A stretch of DNA of 64,000 nucleotides from Exiguobacterium sp. Helios (lineage in GTDB: Bacteria > Bacillota > Bacilli > Exiguobacteriales > Exiguobacteriaceae), in assembly GCF_014524545.1 (NCBI RefSeq), contig NZ_CP053557.1, positions 831,501-895,500 of the forward strand, given 5' to 3'. The first letter of the stretch is position 1. Every line of letters begins with the position of its first letter. The notes beneath the pieces were generated by a model. That model was not told where the DNA came from. It made no database searches and saw only the letters and a program-made list of their open reading frames with translations. The position numbers and the translations under genes were made by a program. Below are positions 25,763 through 35,012 of the stretch, one piece after another.

Positions 25763-27225
25763 ATCTCTTTTTGCGGGAATAAAAAACGTTTGAGTGTTTT
25801 AATCCGATGTTTTGGTGTTAATAGAAGTAATTGATCCCGTCCTTCAAAAATTGTATCGCCGCGTGGTGTCACGATTTGATCGTTACGGATGATGGCCGTA
25901 ATTAAAAATTCCTGCGGCAGATCAATATCCGAGATGGCTTCCCCGACAAACGGATGAGAGTTCGGAATCGTCAATTCGATGATTTCCGCATTCGGTTTAC
26001 CGATCGACATGAACTCAATGACCGTTTGAATCGTGGATGAACCGGTCTCGTTTAAATGAAGCCGGTCCGCCAAGAAGGTCAACATACTCCCTTGGATTAA
26101 CGTCGATAACAAAACAGTGAAAAAGACGATGTTGAAGATCATGCCGGCATTATCGATTCCGGCAACAAGCGGATAAGTTGCGAGAATGATTGGAACAGCT
26201 CCTTTTAAACCGGCAAAAGAGACAAATACTTTTTCCTGCCAGGAATAGTTAAAGGGAAGGAGACTGAGCCAAACGGAAACCGGACGAGCGATAAAGATTA
26301 AAATCAAAGCGAGGGCAATCGATGATAAAATCACCTGTGGATCAAGCAACTGTTTCGGAAACACAAGTAATCCGAGCACGATGAACATTCCGATTTGCGC
26401 CAAGTGCGCCATGCTCATTGTGAAACGGACGAGCGTCTGCCGGTAGACCAACTCATGATTGCTAATATAAATCGCTGTCACGTAAACAGCGAGGAAACCG
26501 CTGGCGTGAATCGTGTCCGCAATACCGAACGAAAGAAAAGCGAATGACATTAGCAGAATCGGATAAAAGCTCGAGGAACTGAGATCAATCCGGTTAAGTA
26601 ATGTTGAAGCAATCCAGCCGATGAATAGACCGAGCAGTAAACCGATCACCATTTCCCAGACTAGCGAAGTTAAGCCGGAAACAAGTGAGGCCTCTTTAGG
26701 ATTCGTCACGAATTCCAGGAAGAAGACGGTCAGAAAAACAGCCATCGGATCATTCGTACCGGATTCGAGTTCCAGCGTCGATCCTACTTTCCGCCGGACT
26801 GATTGTCCGCTGAGTACTGAAAAAATCGCGGCAGCATCCGTCGATCCGACAATGGCACCGAGGAGAAAGGCGTTAGCCCAGCTGAATCCGAGAATATAAT
26901 GGGACGCAACGGCGACAATCGTCGTTGCGATGAAGACACCAAACGTTGCAAGTGAAAGAGAGGGTGACAATTCCGTCTTCACTTCTTTCCAGGCAGTTTG
27001 AAGACCTCCCTCAAATAAGATGATAATCAGTGCCACGGTACCGAGCAATTGCGCCAGTTCCGCATCATCGAACCGGATAAAACCGGTAATATCACTGCCG
27101 GCAATCATACCAAGAGCGATGAAAATCAAGAGAGCGGGAATGTTCAAGCGACTGGATAATTTCGTTGTCCAGACTGCGGTAAATAACAATAAACCAATCA
27201 ATAAAATCGTGAACTGTAGGGACAT
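25747..27225 (-). CDS. Potassium/proton antiporter, CPA1 NhaP2 (CvrA) type
   Basis: The 492-residue protein has about twelve helices (residues 1-390) with FEGGLQTAW, the ion-binding LESGTNDPMAVFLT and FAGLKGAVPIILATYPLVAG. A C-terminal RCK_C/TrkA-C domain (about 405-475) binds a nucleotide or ion signal. This layout is that of cytoplasmic K+ (Na+)/H+ antiporters. The start at 27225 was chosen because AAGGAG lies nine bases upstream and the protein then opens MSLQFTILLIGLLLF; an upstream in-frame ATG would add a polar tail without such a site. Monocistronic. Confidence 0.9.
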   Translation of the reverse strand: MSLQFTILLIGLLLFTAVWTTKLSSRLNIPALLIFIALGMIAGSDITGFIRFDDAELAQLLGTVALIIILFEGGLQTAWKEVKTELSPSLSLATFGVFIATTIVAVASHYILGFSWANAFLLGAIVGSTDAAAIFSVLSGQSVRRKVGSTLELESGTNDPMAVFLTVFFLEFVTNPKEASLVSGLTSLVWEMVIGLLLGLFIGWIASTLLNRIDLSSSSFYPILLMSFAFLSFGIADTIHASGFLAVYVTAIYISNHELVYRQTLVRFTMSMAHLAQIGMFIVLGLLVFPKQLLDPQVILSSIALALILIFIARPVSVWLSLLPFNYSWQEKVFVSFAGLKGAVPIILATYPLVAGIDNAGMIFNIVFFTVLLSTLIQGSMLTFLADRLHLNETGSSTIQTVIEFMSIGKPNAEIIELTIPNSHPFVGEAISDIDLPQEFLITAIIRNDQIVTPRGDTIFEGRDQLLLLTPKHRIKTLKRFLFPQKEMTKKS

Positions 27226-27301
27226 TGCATCAAACTCCTTCGTTAAATAGTATCTATTTTTATCATACACTAATCCCGACTTTTTTTATCGGATAACGAT
27301 T

Positions 27302-27318
27302 GTTCAATATTTTCCACC
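27302..27318 (+). promoter_or_regulatory. Second copy of the shared 17-bp motif
   Basis: GTTCAATATTTTCCACC is identical to 21401-21417 except for one base. It lies 112 bases before the binding-protein start and inside an outer inverted repeat, CGGATAA (27290-27296) with TTATCCG (27332-27338). Confidence 0.5.
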
Positions 27319-27345
27319 GCACCGGACAAAATTATCCGTTTTTAT

Positions 27346-27359
27346 TGCAAGCGTTTTCA
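27346..27359 (+). promoter_or_regulatory. cre site (CcpA) before the sugar-binding lipoprotein gene
   Basis: TGCAAGCGTTTTCA matches the cre consensus TGNAANCGNWNNCW throughout. The stretch GCGTTTTCATTT is identical in the permease promoter at 21436. Confidence 0.7.
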
Positions 27360-27413
27360 TTTATTGTAAAAGCGTAGCACGATTATCAACTCGAAAATCA
27401 GGGAGGTATCCGA

Positions 27414-28700
27414 ATGCGTAAACGTAAATGGGCAGCACTACCAGTTATGACGACCGCAATGGTCGTAGCACTTGCAGCATGTGGTGGCGGTGGGACACTC
27501 AATAGTGATGACTCAAAGGACAGTGGCTCTTCTAAGGACGGGAAGACCCTCAACGTATTCCAATTTAAAGCTGAAATCGCAAAAGACATGGAAAAGATGG
27601 CAAAAGCCTATGAAAAAGAAACAGGCGTAAAAGTCGTCGTTCAAACGGTTGGTGGCGGATCGGATTACGGCGCAGCCTTGAAATCGCAGTTTGCTTCAGG
27701 GAATGAACCGGATGTCTTTAATAACGGTGGATTTACAGAAGCGAAAACATGGCAAGACAAATTGGAAGATCTTTCGGATGAAAAATGGGTCAGTGATTTA
27801 ACAGACCTTTCAAAAGAACCGATGACAATTGACGGGAAACTTTATGGTATGCCGATGAACCTGGAAGGTTATGGTTTCATCTACAATAAAGAAATCTTCA
27901 AGAAAGCCGGTATTACAGAGTTACCAAAAACTTTAACAGAATTAACAGAAGCGTCTAAGAAACTGAAAGCGGATGGTGTTACGCCATTCTCAATCGGATA
28001 CGGCGAATGGTGGATTCTTGGAAACCACTTAATGAATATCCCGATGGCGCAACAGGATGATCCGGATCAGTTCATTGCCGATTTGAACTCTGGAAAAGGA
28101 AAGTTCGAAGACAATAAACAATTTAAAGAGTTTATGAACTTGTTTGATTTGACGATCGAATACGGAAACAAAAATCCGTTGACGACGGATTACAATACAC
28201 AAGTTTCTCAGTTTGCTGAAGGGAAAACAGCAATGATCCAACAAGGAAACTGGGCGCAACAATTGATCACGGATGTTAATCCGGACATCGAGATGGGCTT
28301 CATCCCGATGCCGATCAATGATGATAAAGAAAAAATGGACCGCCTTCCGGTCGGCGTTCCGAATAACTGGGTCGTCAACAAAAACTCGAAAAATAAAGAG
28401 GAAGGTAAAAAGTTCCTCGAGTGGATGGCGACATCTGACACAGGAAAAGATTACATGGTCAACAAGTTCAAGTTCATTCCGGCTTTCAAATCAATCGAAG
28501 CAGCCGATCTTGGACCACTGGCTGACGATATCATCAAGTACTCTAAAGAAGATAAAACCATCTCATGGAACTGGTTTAAATATCCGGACGGCGCTGTCAA
28601 TGAATTTGGTGCCATCATGCAGGCATATGTAGGGAAACAAAAAACATCGGAAGAGATGTTACAAGACTTTACGAAGACATGGGAAAAAATGAAGAAATAA
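27414..28700 (+). CDS. Sugar ABC transporter substrate-binding lipoprotein
   Basis: The 428-residue protein has a lipoprotein signal peptide: basic MRKRKW, a hydrophobic stretch and the lipobox LAAC with lipidated C23. A serine/aspartate-rich linker follows, then a cluster-B (carbohydrate) binding-protein fold with TLNVFQFKAEIAKDMEK, FASGNEPDVFNNGG and LYGMPMNLEGYGFIYNKEIF. It should capture a mono- or oligosaccharide outside the membrane and deliver it to the permease pair at 21489-23263. GGGAGG precedes the ATG. It is monocistronic, which is unusual because such genes normally precede their permeases. Confidence 0.92.
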   Translation: MRKRKWAALPVMTTAMVVALAACGGGGTLNSDDSKDSGSSKDGKTLNVFQFKAEIAKDMEKMAKAYEKETGVKVVVQTVGGGSDYGAALKSQFASGNEPDVFNNGGFTEAKTWQDKLEDLSDEKWVSDLTDLSKEPMTIDGKLYGMPMNLEGYGFIYNKEIFKKAGITELPKTLTELTEASKKLKADGVTPFSIGYGEWWILGNHLMNIPMAQQDDPDQFIADLNSGKGKFEDNKQFKEFMNLFDLTIEYGNKNPLTTDYNTQVSQFAEGKTAMIQQGNWAQQLITDVNPDIEMGFIPMPINDDKEKMDRLPVGVPNNWVVNKNSKNKEEGKKFLEWMATSDTGKDYMVNKFKFIPAFKSIEAADLGPLADDIIKYSKEDKTISWNWFKYPDGAVNEFGAIMQAYVGKQKTSEEMLQDFTKTWEKMKK

Positions 28701-28702
28701 TA

Positions 28703-28747
28703 AAAAAAGTGCTGTTTCCAAGAAAAATTGGAAGCAGCACTTTTTTT
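28703..28747. terminator. Terminator after the binding-protein gene
   Basis: AAAAAAAGTGCTG-t-TTCCAA pairs with TTGGAA-g-CAGCACTTTTTTT. It can serve both converging genes. Confidence 0.9.
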
Positions 28748-28764
28748 ACACGTTTTTTTATTCA

Positions 28765-30057
28765 TTAATGCAGAAAAAACAATTGAATGAAAAACAGAAC
28801 GGCGAACAGATAAATCAAGAAGTGGACCCGCTGTTTTTGTACAGCCTTCATGATAGGATAGATGATGAATCCGAACGCGATACCTGTTGCGATACTGCCG
28901 GATAGCGGCATGATGATGATCACCATGAACGCGGTAAAGGCTTCACTGAAATCTTCCCACTGGATCTGTTTGATGTTTTGTAGCATCAATGCACCAACAA
29001 GGAGTAATGCCGGAGCCGTAATGGCCGGAACGCTTGAAATCGATTGAACGATTGGGCCGAAAACTGCTGACAGCGCAAACAAGATTCCAACTGTGACGGA
29101 TGTCAAACCGGTTCGTCCGCCGGCTGCGACACCGGAAGCCGATTCGACATAGGCCGTGGTTGGACTTGTTCCGAACATAGCTCCGGCAATCATCGCCGTT
29201 GAATCGGATAACAAGGCACGTTCACTGTTTTTCAGGGAACCATCCTCTTCGATCAGTCCAGCCTGTTCACCGACTGCGACCATCGTACCGGTCGTATCAA
29301 ACATCGTGACGAGCACAAACGAAAGCACACCACTGAAGAGTCCGTATTGAATGACGTCTTGAACGGCAGTGAGCGGATTCGCGACAAGAATGCCTTCCGG
29401 TAAAGTCGGCAAAGCAATCAAGGTTTTCGAGAACGTCAACTCACCGGTCAAGAAAGCCAGCAGTCCGGATAAAATCATCGCGTACAAAAGCCCGCCCGGA
29501 ACACGTTTAACTGTCAGAATAGCTGCTATCAGTAAACCGACTAACGTAATAAGGGCTTCCGGGGATGTTAAGGAGCCGATTGTAATCAAGGTTGCAGGGT
29601 CTGCGACAAGGATTCCGGACATTTTCAAACCGAGGGAAGCAATGAACAAACCGATTCCTCCAGTGATAGCCAATTTGAGTGTGGTCGGAATGACTTCAAT
29701 CAATTTAGTCCGTAAAGGGGACAGGGATAACAAAAGAAAAATAATGCCGGCAACGAAGACGACCGATAAGGCTGTTTGATAAGGTATTTTTTCACCAATT
29801 ACCAAGGTATACGTAAAATAAGCATTTAATCCCATTCCCGGTGCTACGGCAATCGGTAAGTTAGCATAAAAGCCCATCAATAACGTCCCGATCAGCGTGG
29901 CAATAATTGTCGCCGAGAAAGCTTGATCTTGTGGAATTCCTGCTTCGGACAAAATGGTTGGGTTGACGAATAGAATATAGGCCATCGTGATAAACGTGAT
30001 AAAACCAGCTTGAATTTCACGTTGGACCGTTGTATCGTGTGCGGATAGTTTAAACAT
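28765..30057 (-). CDS. pbuG: NCS2/AzgA purine permease (hypoxanthine/guanine)
   Basis: This 430-residue transporter has about thirteen helices. AzgA-branch signatures are visible: GFITFITMAYILFVNPTILS near the N-terminus, VAPGMGLNAYFTYT, FDTTGTMVAVGEQAG and GTSPTTAYVESASGVAAGGRTGLT. The branch takes up hypoxanthine, guanine or adenine with protons. The specific symbol is a best guess (PbuG/PbuO). No purine riboswitch was found upstream, but a PurBox-like sequence lies at 30092. deoD at 32753 could supply or use the same bases. Confidence 0.85.
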   Translation of the reverse strand: MFKLSAHDTTVQREIQAGFITFITMAYILFVNPTILSEAGIPQDQAFSATIIATLIGTLLMGFYANLPIAVAPGMGLNAYFTYTLVIGEKIPYQTALSVVFVAGIIFLLLSLSPLRTKLIEVIPTTLKLAITGGIGLFIASLGLKMSGILVADPATLITIGSLTSPEALITLVGLLIAAILTVKRVPGGLLYAMILSGLLAFLTGELTFSKTLIALPTLPEGILVANPLTAVQDVIQYGLFSGVLSFVLVTMFDTTGTMVAVGEQAGLIEEDGSLKNSERALLSDSTAMIAGAMFGTSPTTAYVESASGVAAGGRTGLTSVTVGILFALSAVFGPIVQSISSVPAITAPALLLVGALMLQNIKQIQWEDFSEAFTAFMVIIIMPLSGSIATGIAFGFIIYPIMKAVQKQRVHFLIYLFAVLFFIQLFFLH

Positions 30058-30091
30058 GAACCAAAGACCACCTTAATCTTAAAAGTTTGTT

Positions 30092-30104
30092 AAAAACGAA
30101 CATT
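30092..30104 (+). promoter_or_regulatory. PurBox-like sequence upstream of the purine permease
   Basis: AAAAACGAACATT matches the PurR PurBox AWWWCCGAACWWT at 12 of 13 positions. It lies 35 bases upstream of the permease start. A clear partner box in opposite orientation was not found. Confidence 0.45.
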
Positions 30105-30204
30105 AACGATGTTATATCAATATTCATTCGGAATCAAGTGTTGTTTTTTTAGAAATCCAATTTGAAGAAAATCGTGAGGGGCACAAACAAATAAAACACG
30201 TACA

Positions 30205-30218
30205 TGTAAGCGGATACA
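30205..30218 (+). promoter_or_regulatory. cre-like site before the yesMN-like operon
   Basis: TGTAAGCGGATACA matches TGNAANCGNWNNCW. It ends 7 bases before the -10 of the two-component operon. Confidence 0.5.
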
Positions 30219-30222
30219 GCTA

Positions 30223-30231
30223 TGCTATACT
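30223..30231 (+). promoter_or_regulatory. Extended -10 promoter of the yesMN-like operon
   Basis: TGCTATACT provides TG-n-TATACT. A -35 is poor, as allowed for extended -10 promoters. The start codon is 35 bases downstream. Confidence 0.55.
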
Positions 30232-30265
30232 ACTTATTAGAAGAAAAAGGATGGAGGAGACGGCG

Positions 30266-32023
30266 ATGAAGAGCATCCGAACACGTTTGATCCGACTTGT
30301 CGTCTTAGCGATTCTGATTCCGACGACGCTTGCTACATCAGCTTCTTATCTCTATGTACGGAATCAAAATGTGGAGCAGGCGGAACGTTCAAGCTTGAGC
30401 GCTTTGAAAAGAGGAAGCAACCAAATCAGTCATTATATGGAAGATATAAGACGATTACCGACAAGTTTGTATGCGAATCGCTCCTTACTCAATATTATGA
30501 ATGTCGGGGCGGATGCTGAGCTCAGTGAATCGGAGGGTGTGATTTCACGGGCGCTTCTCGGACTCTTTTTATCCAGACAAGATATTGAGCAGCTTCACTT
30601 TGTCATCTTAAAAGGAAACTCGGAGTACTCGGTTTATAACATGAAGACATCCAGCCGGGGGAAGTTTGATTGGTTACAGGAGACCGACTACTTTCGTTTG
30701 ATGAAACAAAAAAACGGCTGGTTGATTGATCCGGCACATCAGATTACTGCCTATAATACACATACGATGATTTTGGATGACAAACAGATCGTCAGCTTCC
30801 GTTACCGGATCAATCGTGTGGAAACAGATGAACCGCTTGGATTTCTTTCTGTCGACATTCCAACGAGTGTCTTTGAACAGCAATTAAAGCTGTTTGAAAA
30901 CTTCCCCGGTGAATCGCTTTGGCTGTTGAATGGAAATCAATTGATTGCCAAGACGGGAAAAGAGCTTCCGGTCACGAATGACCGATTTACAGGTAAAAGT
31001 GGCAGCATGCGGGTCGGGGACTCCTTCATCGTTTATGCCAAAACGAAAACACAGGGTGTTCCTATCACACTTGTTAAGACGACGCCATACGCCTCTGTCG
31101 TCAAAAGTGCTAATGAAACAGCTCTGATTTTAATTTTGATCGGAATTGGCTCGTTAGTCTTGATGATTATTGCAGCAAGTCTCGTGGCACTTGAAATCAC
31201 AAAGCCGATTAAACAGCTGACAGCAAACGTGTGGCGTGTCGAACAAGGCGATTTATCGGCTCAATTCATTGCGACAACCAATGATGAGATTGGATTGCTG
31301 AATCGGCAGTTCCAGCGGATGATTCAACGAATCGACCGGCTGATCAAACGTGAATACCGTTTGGCACTGGAAAACCGGACGAATGAATTGCGGGCCTTAC
31401 AATCCCAGTTGAATCCGCATTTTTTGTTTAATGCCTTGCAATCAATCGGGACGACGACGTTACAGGGCGACCGAAAAGTTGCATATCGTTCGATTACAGG
31501 ACTTTCGCAAATGATGCGTTATTCGATGAATAATGAACAGACAATTGTGACGTTGAAGCAGGAAGTCGATCATCTTCAGTCCTATATGCGTCTTCAGCAG
31601 CAACGCTTTCCCGATCGATTCCGCTACATCGTTGATGTGCCGTGGCACATGAATTCGATTGAAGTCCCGAAAATGATTTTACAACCCTTTGCTGAAAATT
31701 ATTTTAAGCATGCGTTTAATCAACAGGTAGATGCAACCGAAAACTATCTCGCCTATAAAGTCAGAAGTGACGGGGATCAACTGATCATTCAAGTCGAAAA
31801 CAGCGGGGCAGTCATGGAATCGACGGAACTGAAAAGTATTGATCAAACGATGCGGATGCACCGTCGGCCGGAAGACCGTCAAACATCCGGGATCGGTCTA
31901 CACAATATCTACGAACGTCTATTAATCTTTTATGGAGAGGAAGCCAGTATGATCCTGCAGTCTCCAACTGAAGGTGGTTTTAGAATCGTCATTCGAATTC
32001 CCGTTGAACAGGAGGAACTATGA
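30266..32023 (+). CDS. Sensor histidine kinase, YesM type
   Basis: The 585-residue protein has a first membrane helix at about residues 10-28, an extracellular sensor region of about 255 residues, a second helix near 286-309, and a HAMP domain. The kinase core has the phospho-acceptor histidine H385 in SQLNPHFLFNALQSIG and the nucleotide box SGIGLHNIYERL. YesM kinases sense carbohydrates, sometimes through a binding protein. The ATG at 30266 follows GGAGGAGA; the ATG at 30251 overlaps that site and was rejected. The regulator gene overlaps its stop. It is the likely sensor for the split sugar importer, based on location and cre sites. Confidence 0.9.
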   Translation: MKSIRTRLIRLVVLAILIPTTLATSASYLYVRNQNVEQAERSSLSALKRGSNQISHYMEDIRRLPTSLYANRSLLNIMNVGADAELSESEGVISRALLGLFLSRQDIEQLHFVILKGNSEYSVYNMKTSSRGKFDWLQETDYFRLMKQKNGWLIDPAHQITAYNTHTMILDDKQIVSFRYRINRVETDEPLGFLSVDIPTSVFEQQLKLFENFPGESLWLLNGNQLIAKTGKELPVTNDRFTGKSGSMRVGDSFIVYAKTKTQGVPITLVKTTPYASVVKSANETALILILIGIGSLVLMIIAASLVALEITKPIKQLTANVWRVEQGDLSAQFIATTNDEIGLLNRQFQRMIQRIDRLIKREYRLALENRTNELRALQSQLNPHFLFNALQSIGTTTLQGDRKVAYRSITGLSQMMRYSMNNEQTIVTLKQEVDHLQSYMRLQQQRFPDRFRYIVDVPWHMNSIEVPKMILQPFAENYFKHAFNQQVDATENYLAYKVRSDGDQLIIQVENSGAVMESTELKSIDQTMRMHRRPEDRQTSGIGLHNIYERLLIFYGEEASMILQSPTEGGFRIVIRIPVEQEEL

Positions 32024-32727
32024 TGAATGTATTGATCGTAGACGACGAAAAACATGTTCGTGATGCCGTTAAATTGCTTGGCGAGTGGGATACATGGCAG
32101 GTAGACAACATCTTTGAAGCGGATGACGGAGTCACTGCCAAACGTTTTTTGGAACAGGAAAAAATCGATTTGATGTTAACAGATGTCGAAATGCCCGGAC
32201 TGGACGGACTAAGTTTACTCGAATGGACAAAAAATCATCATCCAAAGGTCGTCACGATTGTATTGACAGGGTATGATGATTATACGTATATGCGTCGTGC
32301 GATTTTGCATCAATCGTTTGATTACTTACTCAAGCCAATCGATCCTGATATTTTAAACGATGCTGTCGGGCGTGCGATGGAATTGATAGGTCCTGTTCCG
32401 GAACAAGGAGAAGCGATTGATCAGATTGCGAAGTACATTGCGACACACTATGCGGAAGAACTAACGCTTCAACTCATGAGCGAACGCTTTTACTTAAGCC
32501 GGGAATACATTTCAAGACGATTCAAACAACGTTTTTCGGTCAATCTATCGGATTATATTCAAACGATCCGTTTAAATCGGGCGAAGGAATTGTTGGGTGA
32601 GACGGATGCTCGAATCTACGAGATCGCGCTTGAAGTCGGATACCATGATGATAAATATTTTCGGAAAGTCTTTAAAAAGCAGTTTGGAATGACTCCAAAT
32701 GAGTTCCGGGAGTTGTTGTCGGTTTAG
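32020..32727 (+). CDS. Response regulator, YesN/AraC type
   Basis: The 235-residue protein has an N-terminal receiver domain with acidic pocket VDDE and phospho-acceptor D55 in [10 protein letters not shown], plus the lysine in YLLKPID. A C-terminal AraC-type double helix-turn-helix (about 135-232) ends [26 protein letters not shown]. It lacks the long middle domain of many YesN proteins, so it is short. It starts within the kinase stop (ATGATG). It probably activates the sugar importer genes; the repeated 17-bp motif at 21401 and 27302 is a candidate target. Confidence 0.92.
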   Translation: MMNVLIVDDEKHVRDAVKLLGEWDTWQVDNIFEADDGVTAKRFLEQEKIDLMLTDVEMPGLDGLSLLEWTKNHHPKVVTIVLTGYDDYTYMRRAILHQSFDYLLKPIDPDILNDAVGRAMELIGPVPEQGEAIDQIAKYIATHYAEELTLQLMSERFYLSREYISRRFKQRFSVNLSDYIQTIRLNRAKELLGETDARIYEIALEVGYHDDKYFRKVFKKQFGMTPNEFRELLSV

Positions 32728-32752
32728 TCACTATTTAGAGGAGGAATCGTAC

Positions 32753-33460
32753 ATGAGCGTACACATTAACGCAACAGAAGGTCAGATTGCAGAAACCGTA
32801 TTACTTCCAGGAGATCCACTTCGTGCAAAATACATTGCCGATACATTTTTAGAGGACGTCGTTTTGTATAACGAAGTTCGCGGAATGTATGGTTTTACAG
32901 GAACGTATAAAGGTAAAAAAGTTTCTGTTCAAGGAACAGGGATGGGTGTCCCGTCGATGTCGATTTATGCAAACGAATTAATCCAATCATACGGAGCTAA
33001 AAACCTGATTCGTGTCGGTACTGCCGGCGGGATCACGCCGGACGTCAAAGTCCGCGACGTCGTCATCGCGATGAGTGCGTCACACGATATGGCACAAAAC
33101 CGGGTTCGGTTCAACGGACTGGATTATGCGCCGACAGCATCGTTTGACTTATTGCACAAAGCTTATATGACAGCGAAAGAACACGGCATCGATGCAAAAG
33201 TCGGTCAAATCTTCACGACCGATCAATTTTACCAAGATGATTTCCACCACTTCAAAAAATGGGCGGACTTCGGTTGCCTCGCAATCGAGATGGAAGCGGC
33301 AGGTCTCTACACACTCGCTGCAAAACATAAAGTCAACGCCTTGACGATCTTAACGATTTCCGATCACTTGTTGACGGGTGAAGAGACGACGTCGGAAGAA
33401 CGTCAAACGACGTTTAACGACATGATGAAAGTCGCACTTGAAACAGCAATCCAACTGTAA
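32753..33460 (+). CDS. deoD: Purine nucleoside phosphorylase
   Basis: DeoD cleaves purine (deoxy)nucleosides with phosphate to free base and ribose 1-phosphate, as a cytosolic hexamer. The 235-residue protein has [17 protein letters not shown] (phosphate loop), [25 protein letters not shown] and [13 protein letters not shown] (ribose-binding ME pair). The late [11 protein letters not shown] contains the catalytic aspartate. GAGGAGGAAT precedes the ATG at 32753. It follows the regulator gene by 25 bases, so read-through expression with it is possible. Confidence 0.96.
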   Translation: MSVHINATEGQIAETVLLPGDPLRAKYIADTFLEDVVLYNEVRGMYGFTGTYKGKKVSVQGTGMGVPSMSIYANELIQSYGAKNLIRVGTAGGITPDVKVRDVVIAMSASHDMAQNRVRFNGLDYAPTASFDLLHKAYMTAKEHGIDAKVGQIFTTDQFYQDDFHHFKKWADFGCLAIEMEAAGLYTLAAKHKVNALTILTISDHLLTGEETTSEERQTTFNDMMKVALETAIQL

Positions 33461-33467
33461 ACGGAAG

Positions 33468-33494
33468 GCGGAGAAAAGACTCTCCGCTTTTTTT
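33468..33494 (+). terminator. Terminator of deoD
   Basis: GCGGAGA and TCTCCGC form a perfect stem around AAAGAC, followed by seven T residues. Confidence 0.9.
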
Positions 33495-33561
33495 ATTTGC
33501 CCTGGCAGCTATGGTAGAATGAGAAGGAAGAAATGAATGAGCTCACAAGGGGGATTTACGG

Positions 33562-34944
33562 ATGGGATTGACGACAACGGGATTAGATGTAGCACGTCAG
33601 GTCGAGGTACAACGGACTTTTTTCAAGACAGGCGCAACAAGAAGCATTGCTTTTCGTTTAAGTATGTTGACGTTCTTGAAACAAGCGATTGAAACGCATG
33701 AAGCAGCCATTTACGATGCCTTGAAAGTCGACTTGAATAAAGGGCGTCAAGACGCTTTTACGACAGAAATCGGTTTTGTCTACGGCGAAATCAATCGGAT
33801 GGAAAAACAATTGCGCCGTCTTGCAAAGCCGCGCCGTGTGGGGACGCCATTGTTGCATTTTGGCTCGAAAAGTGAAATCCGTTTCGAACCGTACGGAAAC
33901 GTTCTTGTCATCGCACCTTGGAATTATCCTTTCCAACTTGCCCTTGCACCTGTCGTAGGCGCGATTGCAGCGGGGAATACCGTCGTTTTGAAACCTTCGG
34001 AATTAACGCCAAACGTCTCACGTGTGCTACGCGAAGTCTTTGAGACGGCCTTCCATGAACGTTTTGGTGTCGTAATCGAAGGTGATGCGGAAGTGAGTAC
34101 AGCAGTGTTAGAAGAAAAGTTTGATTACATCTTTTTTACGGGTTCGACACGCGTCGGAAAAATTGTTCATCAGGCGGCAGCGAAACACCTGACACCGGTC
34201 ACACTTGAACTCGGCGGTAAGTCTCCGACGATTGTCCACAAGGATGCAGACTTAAGACTCGCGGCGAAACGGATTGCCTGGGGCAAATGGTTAAATGCCG
34301 GACAAACATGTATCGCACCGGATTATGTTTTTGTTCATCGGGATGTACAAGAAACATTCCTGCGTTATATCGAGGAAGAAGCATTTTCACAGTATGGAAA
34401 TGGGGTGGGAGTTGGATCATACGTCAAAATTGTATCCGACAGTCACTTGGAACGCTTGACGGGCTATCTCGATCAGGGAGACATTGAATTCGGCGGACAA
34501 GTCAATCCGGAAACAAGAAAAATGGCTCCGACCGTCATGACGAACGTTCCTCTTGATTCGAAATTGATGCAAGAAGAAATTTTCGGTCCGATTTTGCCGG
34601 TTCTTGTATATGATGAAATTGAAGATGTCATCACATTTGTCACAGACCGTGATAAACCACTTGCACTCTATTTGTTCACAGAAAATGACTTCGTCAAGGA
34701 ACGTGTCCTGAACCGGATTTCCTTTGGTGGCGGTTGTGTGAATGATACGCTCATGCATGTCGCACAGCATAACTTACCGTTTGGTGGTGTCGGTGCCAGC
34801 GGGATTGGTGGATATCATGGCAAGTACAGCTTTGAAACGTTCAGCCATCAAAAAGGCCTTGTGCACAATACGACGAAGTTTGATTTACCATTCCGTTATA
34901 TGCGTTCAAATACTGATTCCAAATGGATGCGCTTTTTGTTATGA
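33562..34944 (+). CDS. Aldehyde dehydrogenase, class-3-like (YwdH/AldX type)
   Basis: The 460-residue protein has the catalytic glutamate E216 in TLELGGKSP and nucleophile C250 in NAGQTCIAPDY. The NAD(P) loop is FFTGSTRVGK, and the C-terminal motif is NLPFGGVGASGIGGYHGKYSFE. The short length and PDYV sequence place it with class-3 fatty aldehyde/benzaldehyde dehydrogenases. AAGGGGGA precedes the ATG. No terminator was seen before the teichoic acid genes, but the 68-base gap suggests a separate promoter. Confidence 0.9.
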   Translation: MGLTTTGLDVARQVEVQRTFFKTGATRSIAFRLSMLTFLKQAIETHEAAIYDALKVDLNKGRQDAFTTEIGFVYGEINRMEKQLRRLAKPRRVGTPLLHFGSKSEIRFEPYGNVLVIAPWNYPFQLALAPVVGAIAAGNTVVLKPSELTPNVSRVLREVFETAFHERFGVVIEGDAEVSTAVLEEKFDYIFFTGSTRVGKIVHQAAAKHLTPVTLELGGKSPTIVHKDADLRLAAKRIAWGKWLNAGQTCIAPDYVFVHRDVQETFLRYIEEEAFSQYGNGVGVGSYVKIVSDSHLERLTGYLDQGDIEFGGQVNPETRKMAPTVMTNVPLDSKLMQEEIFGPILPVLVYDEIEDVITFVTDRDKPLALYLFTENDFVKERVLNRISFGGGCVNDTLMHVAQHNLPFGGVGASGIGGYHGKYSFETFSHQKGLVHNTTKFDLPFRYMRSNTDSKWMRFLL

Positions 34945-35012
34945 TGGTTGAGGTTTGATTAATATGAAGTGTTATAAAAAGTAAATTTTTGTTGAATTAA
35001 GGAGTACATGTT

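Noticed and set aside
30058-30250. Purine riboswitch upstream of the purine permease
   Set aside because: The conserved core segments expected for a purine riboswitch (TCTACC and neighbouring loops) were not found on the minus strand; only a PurBox-like motif is present.
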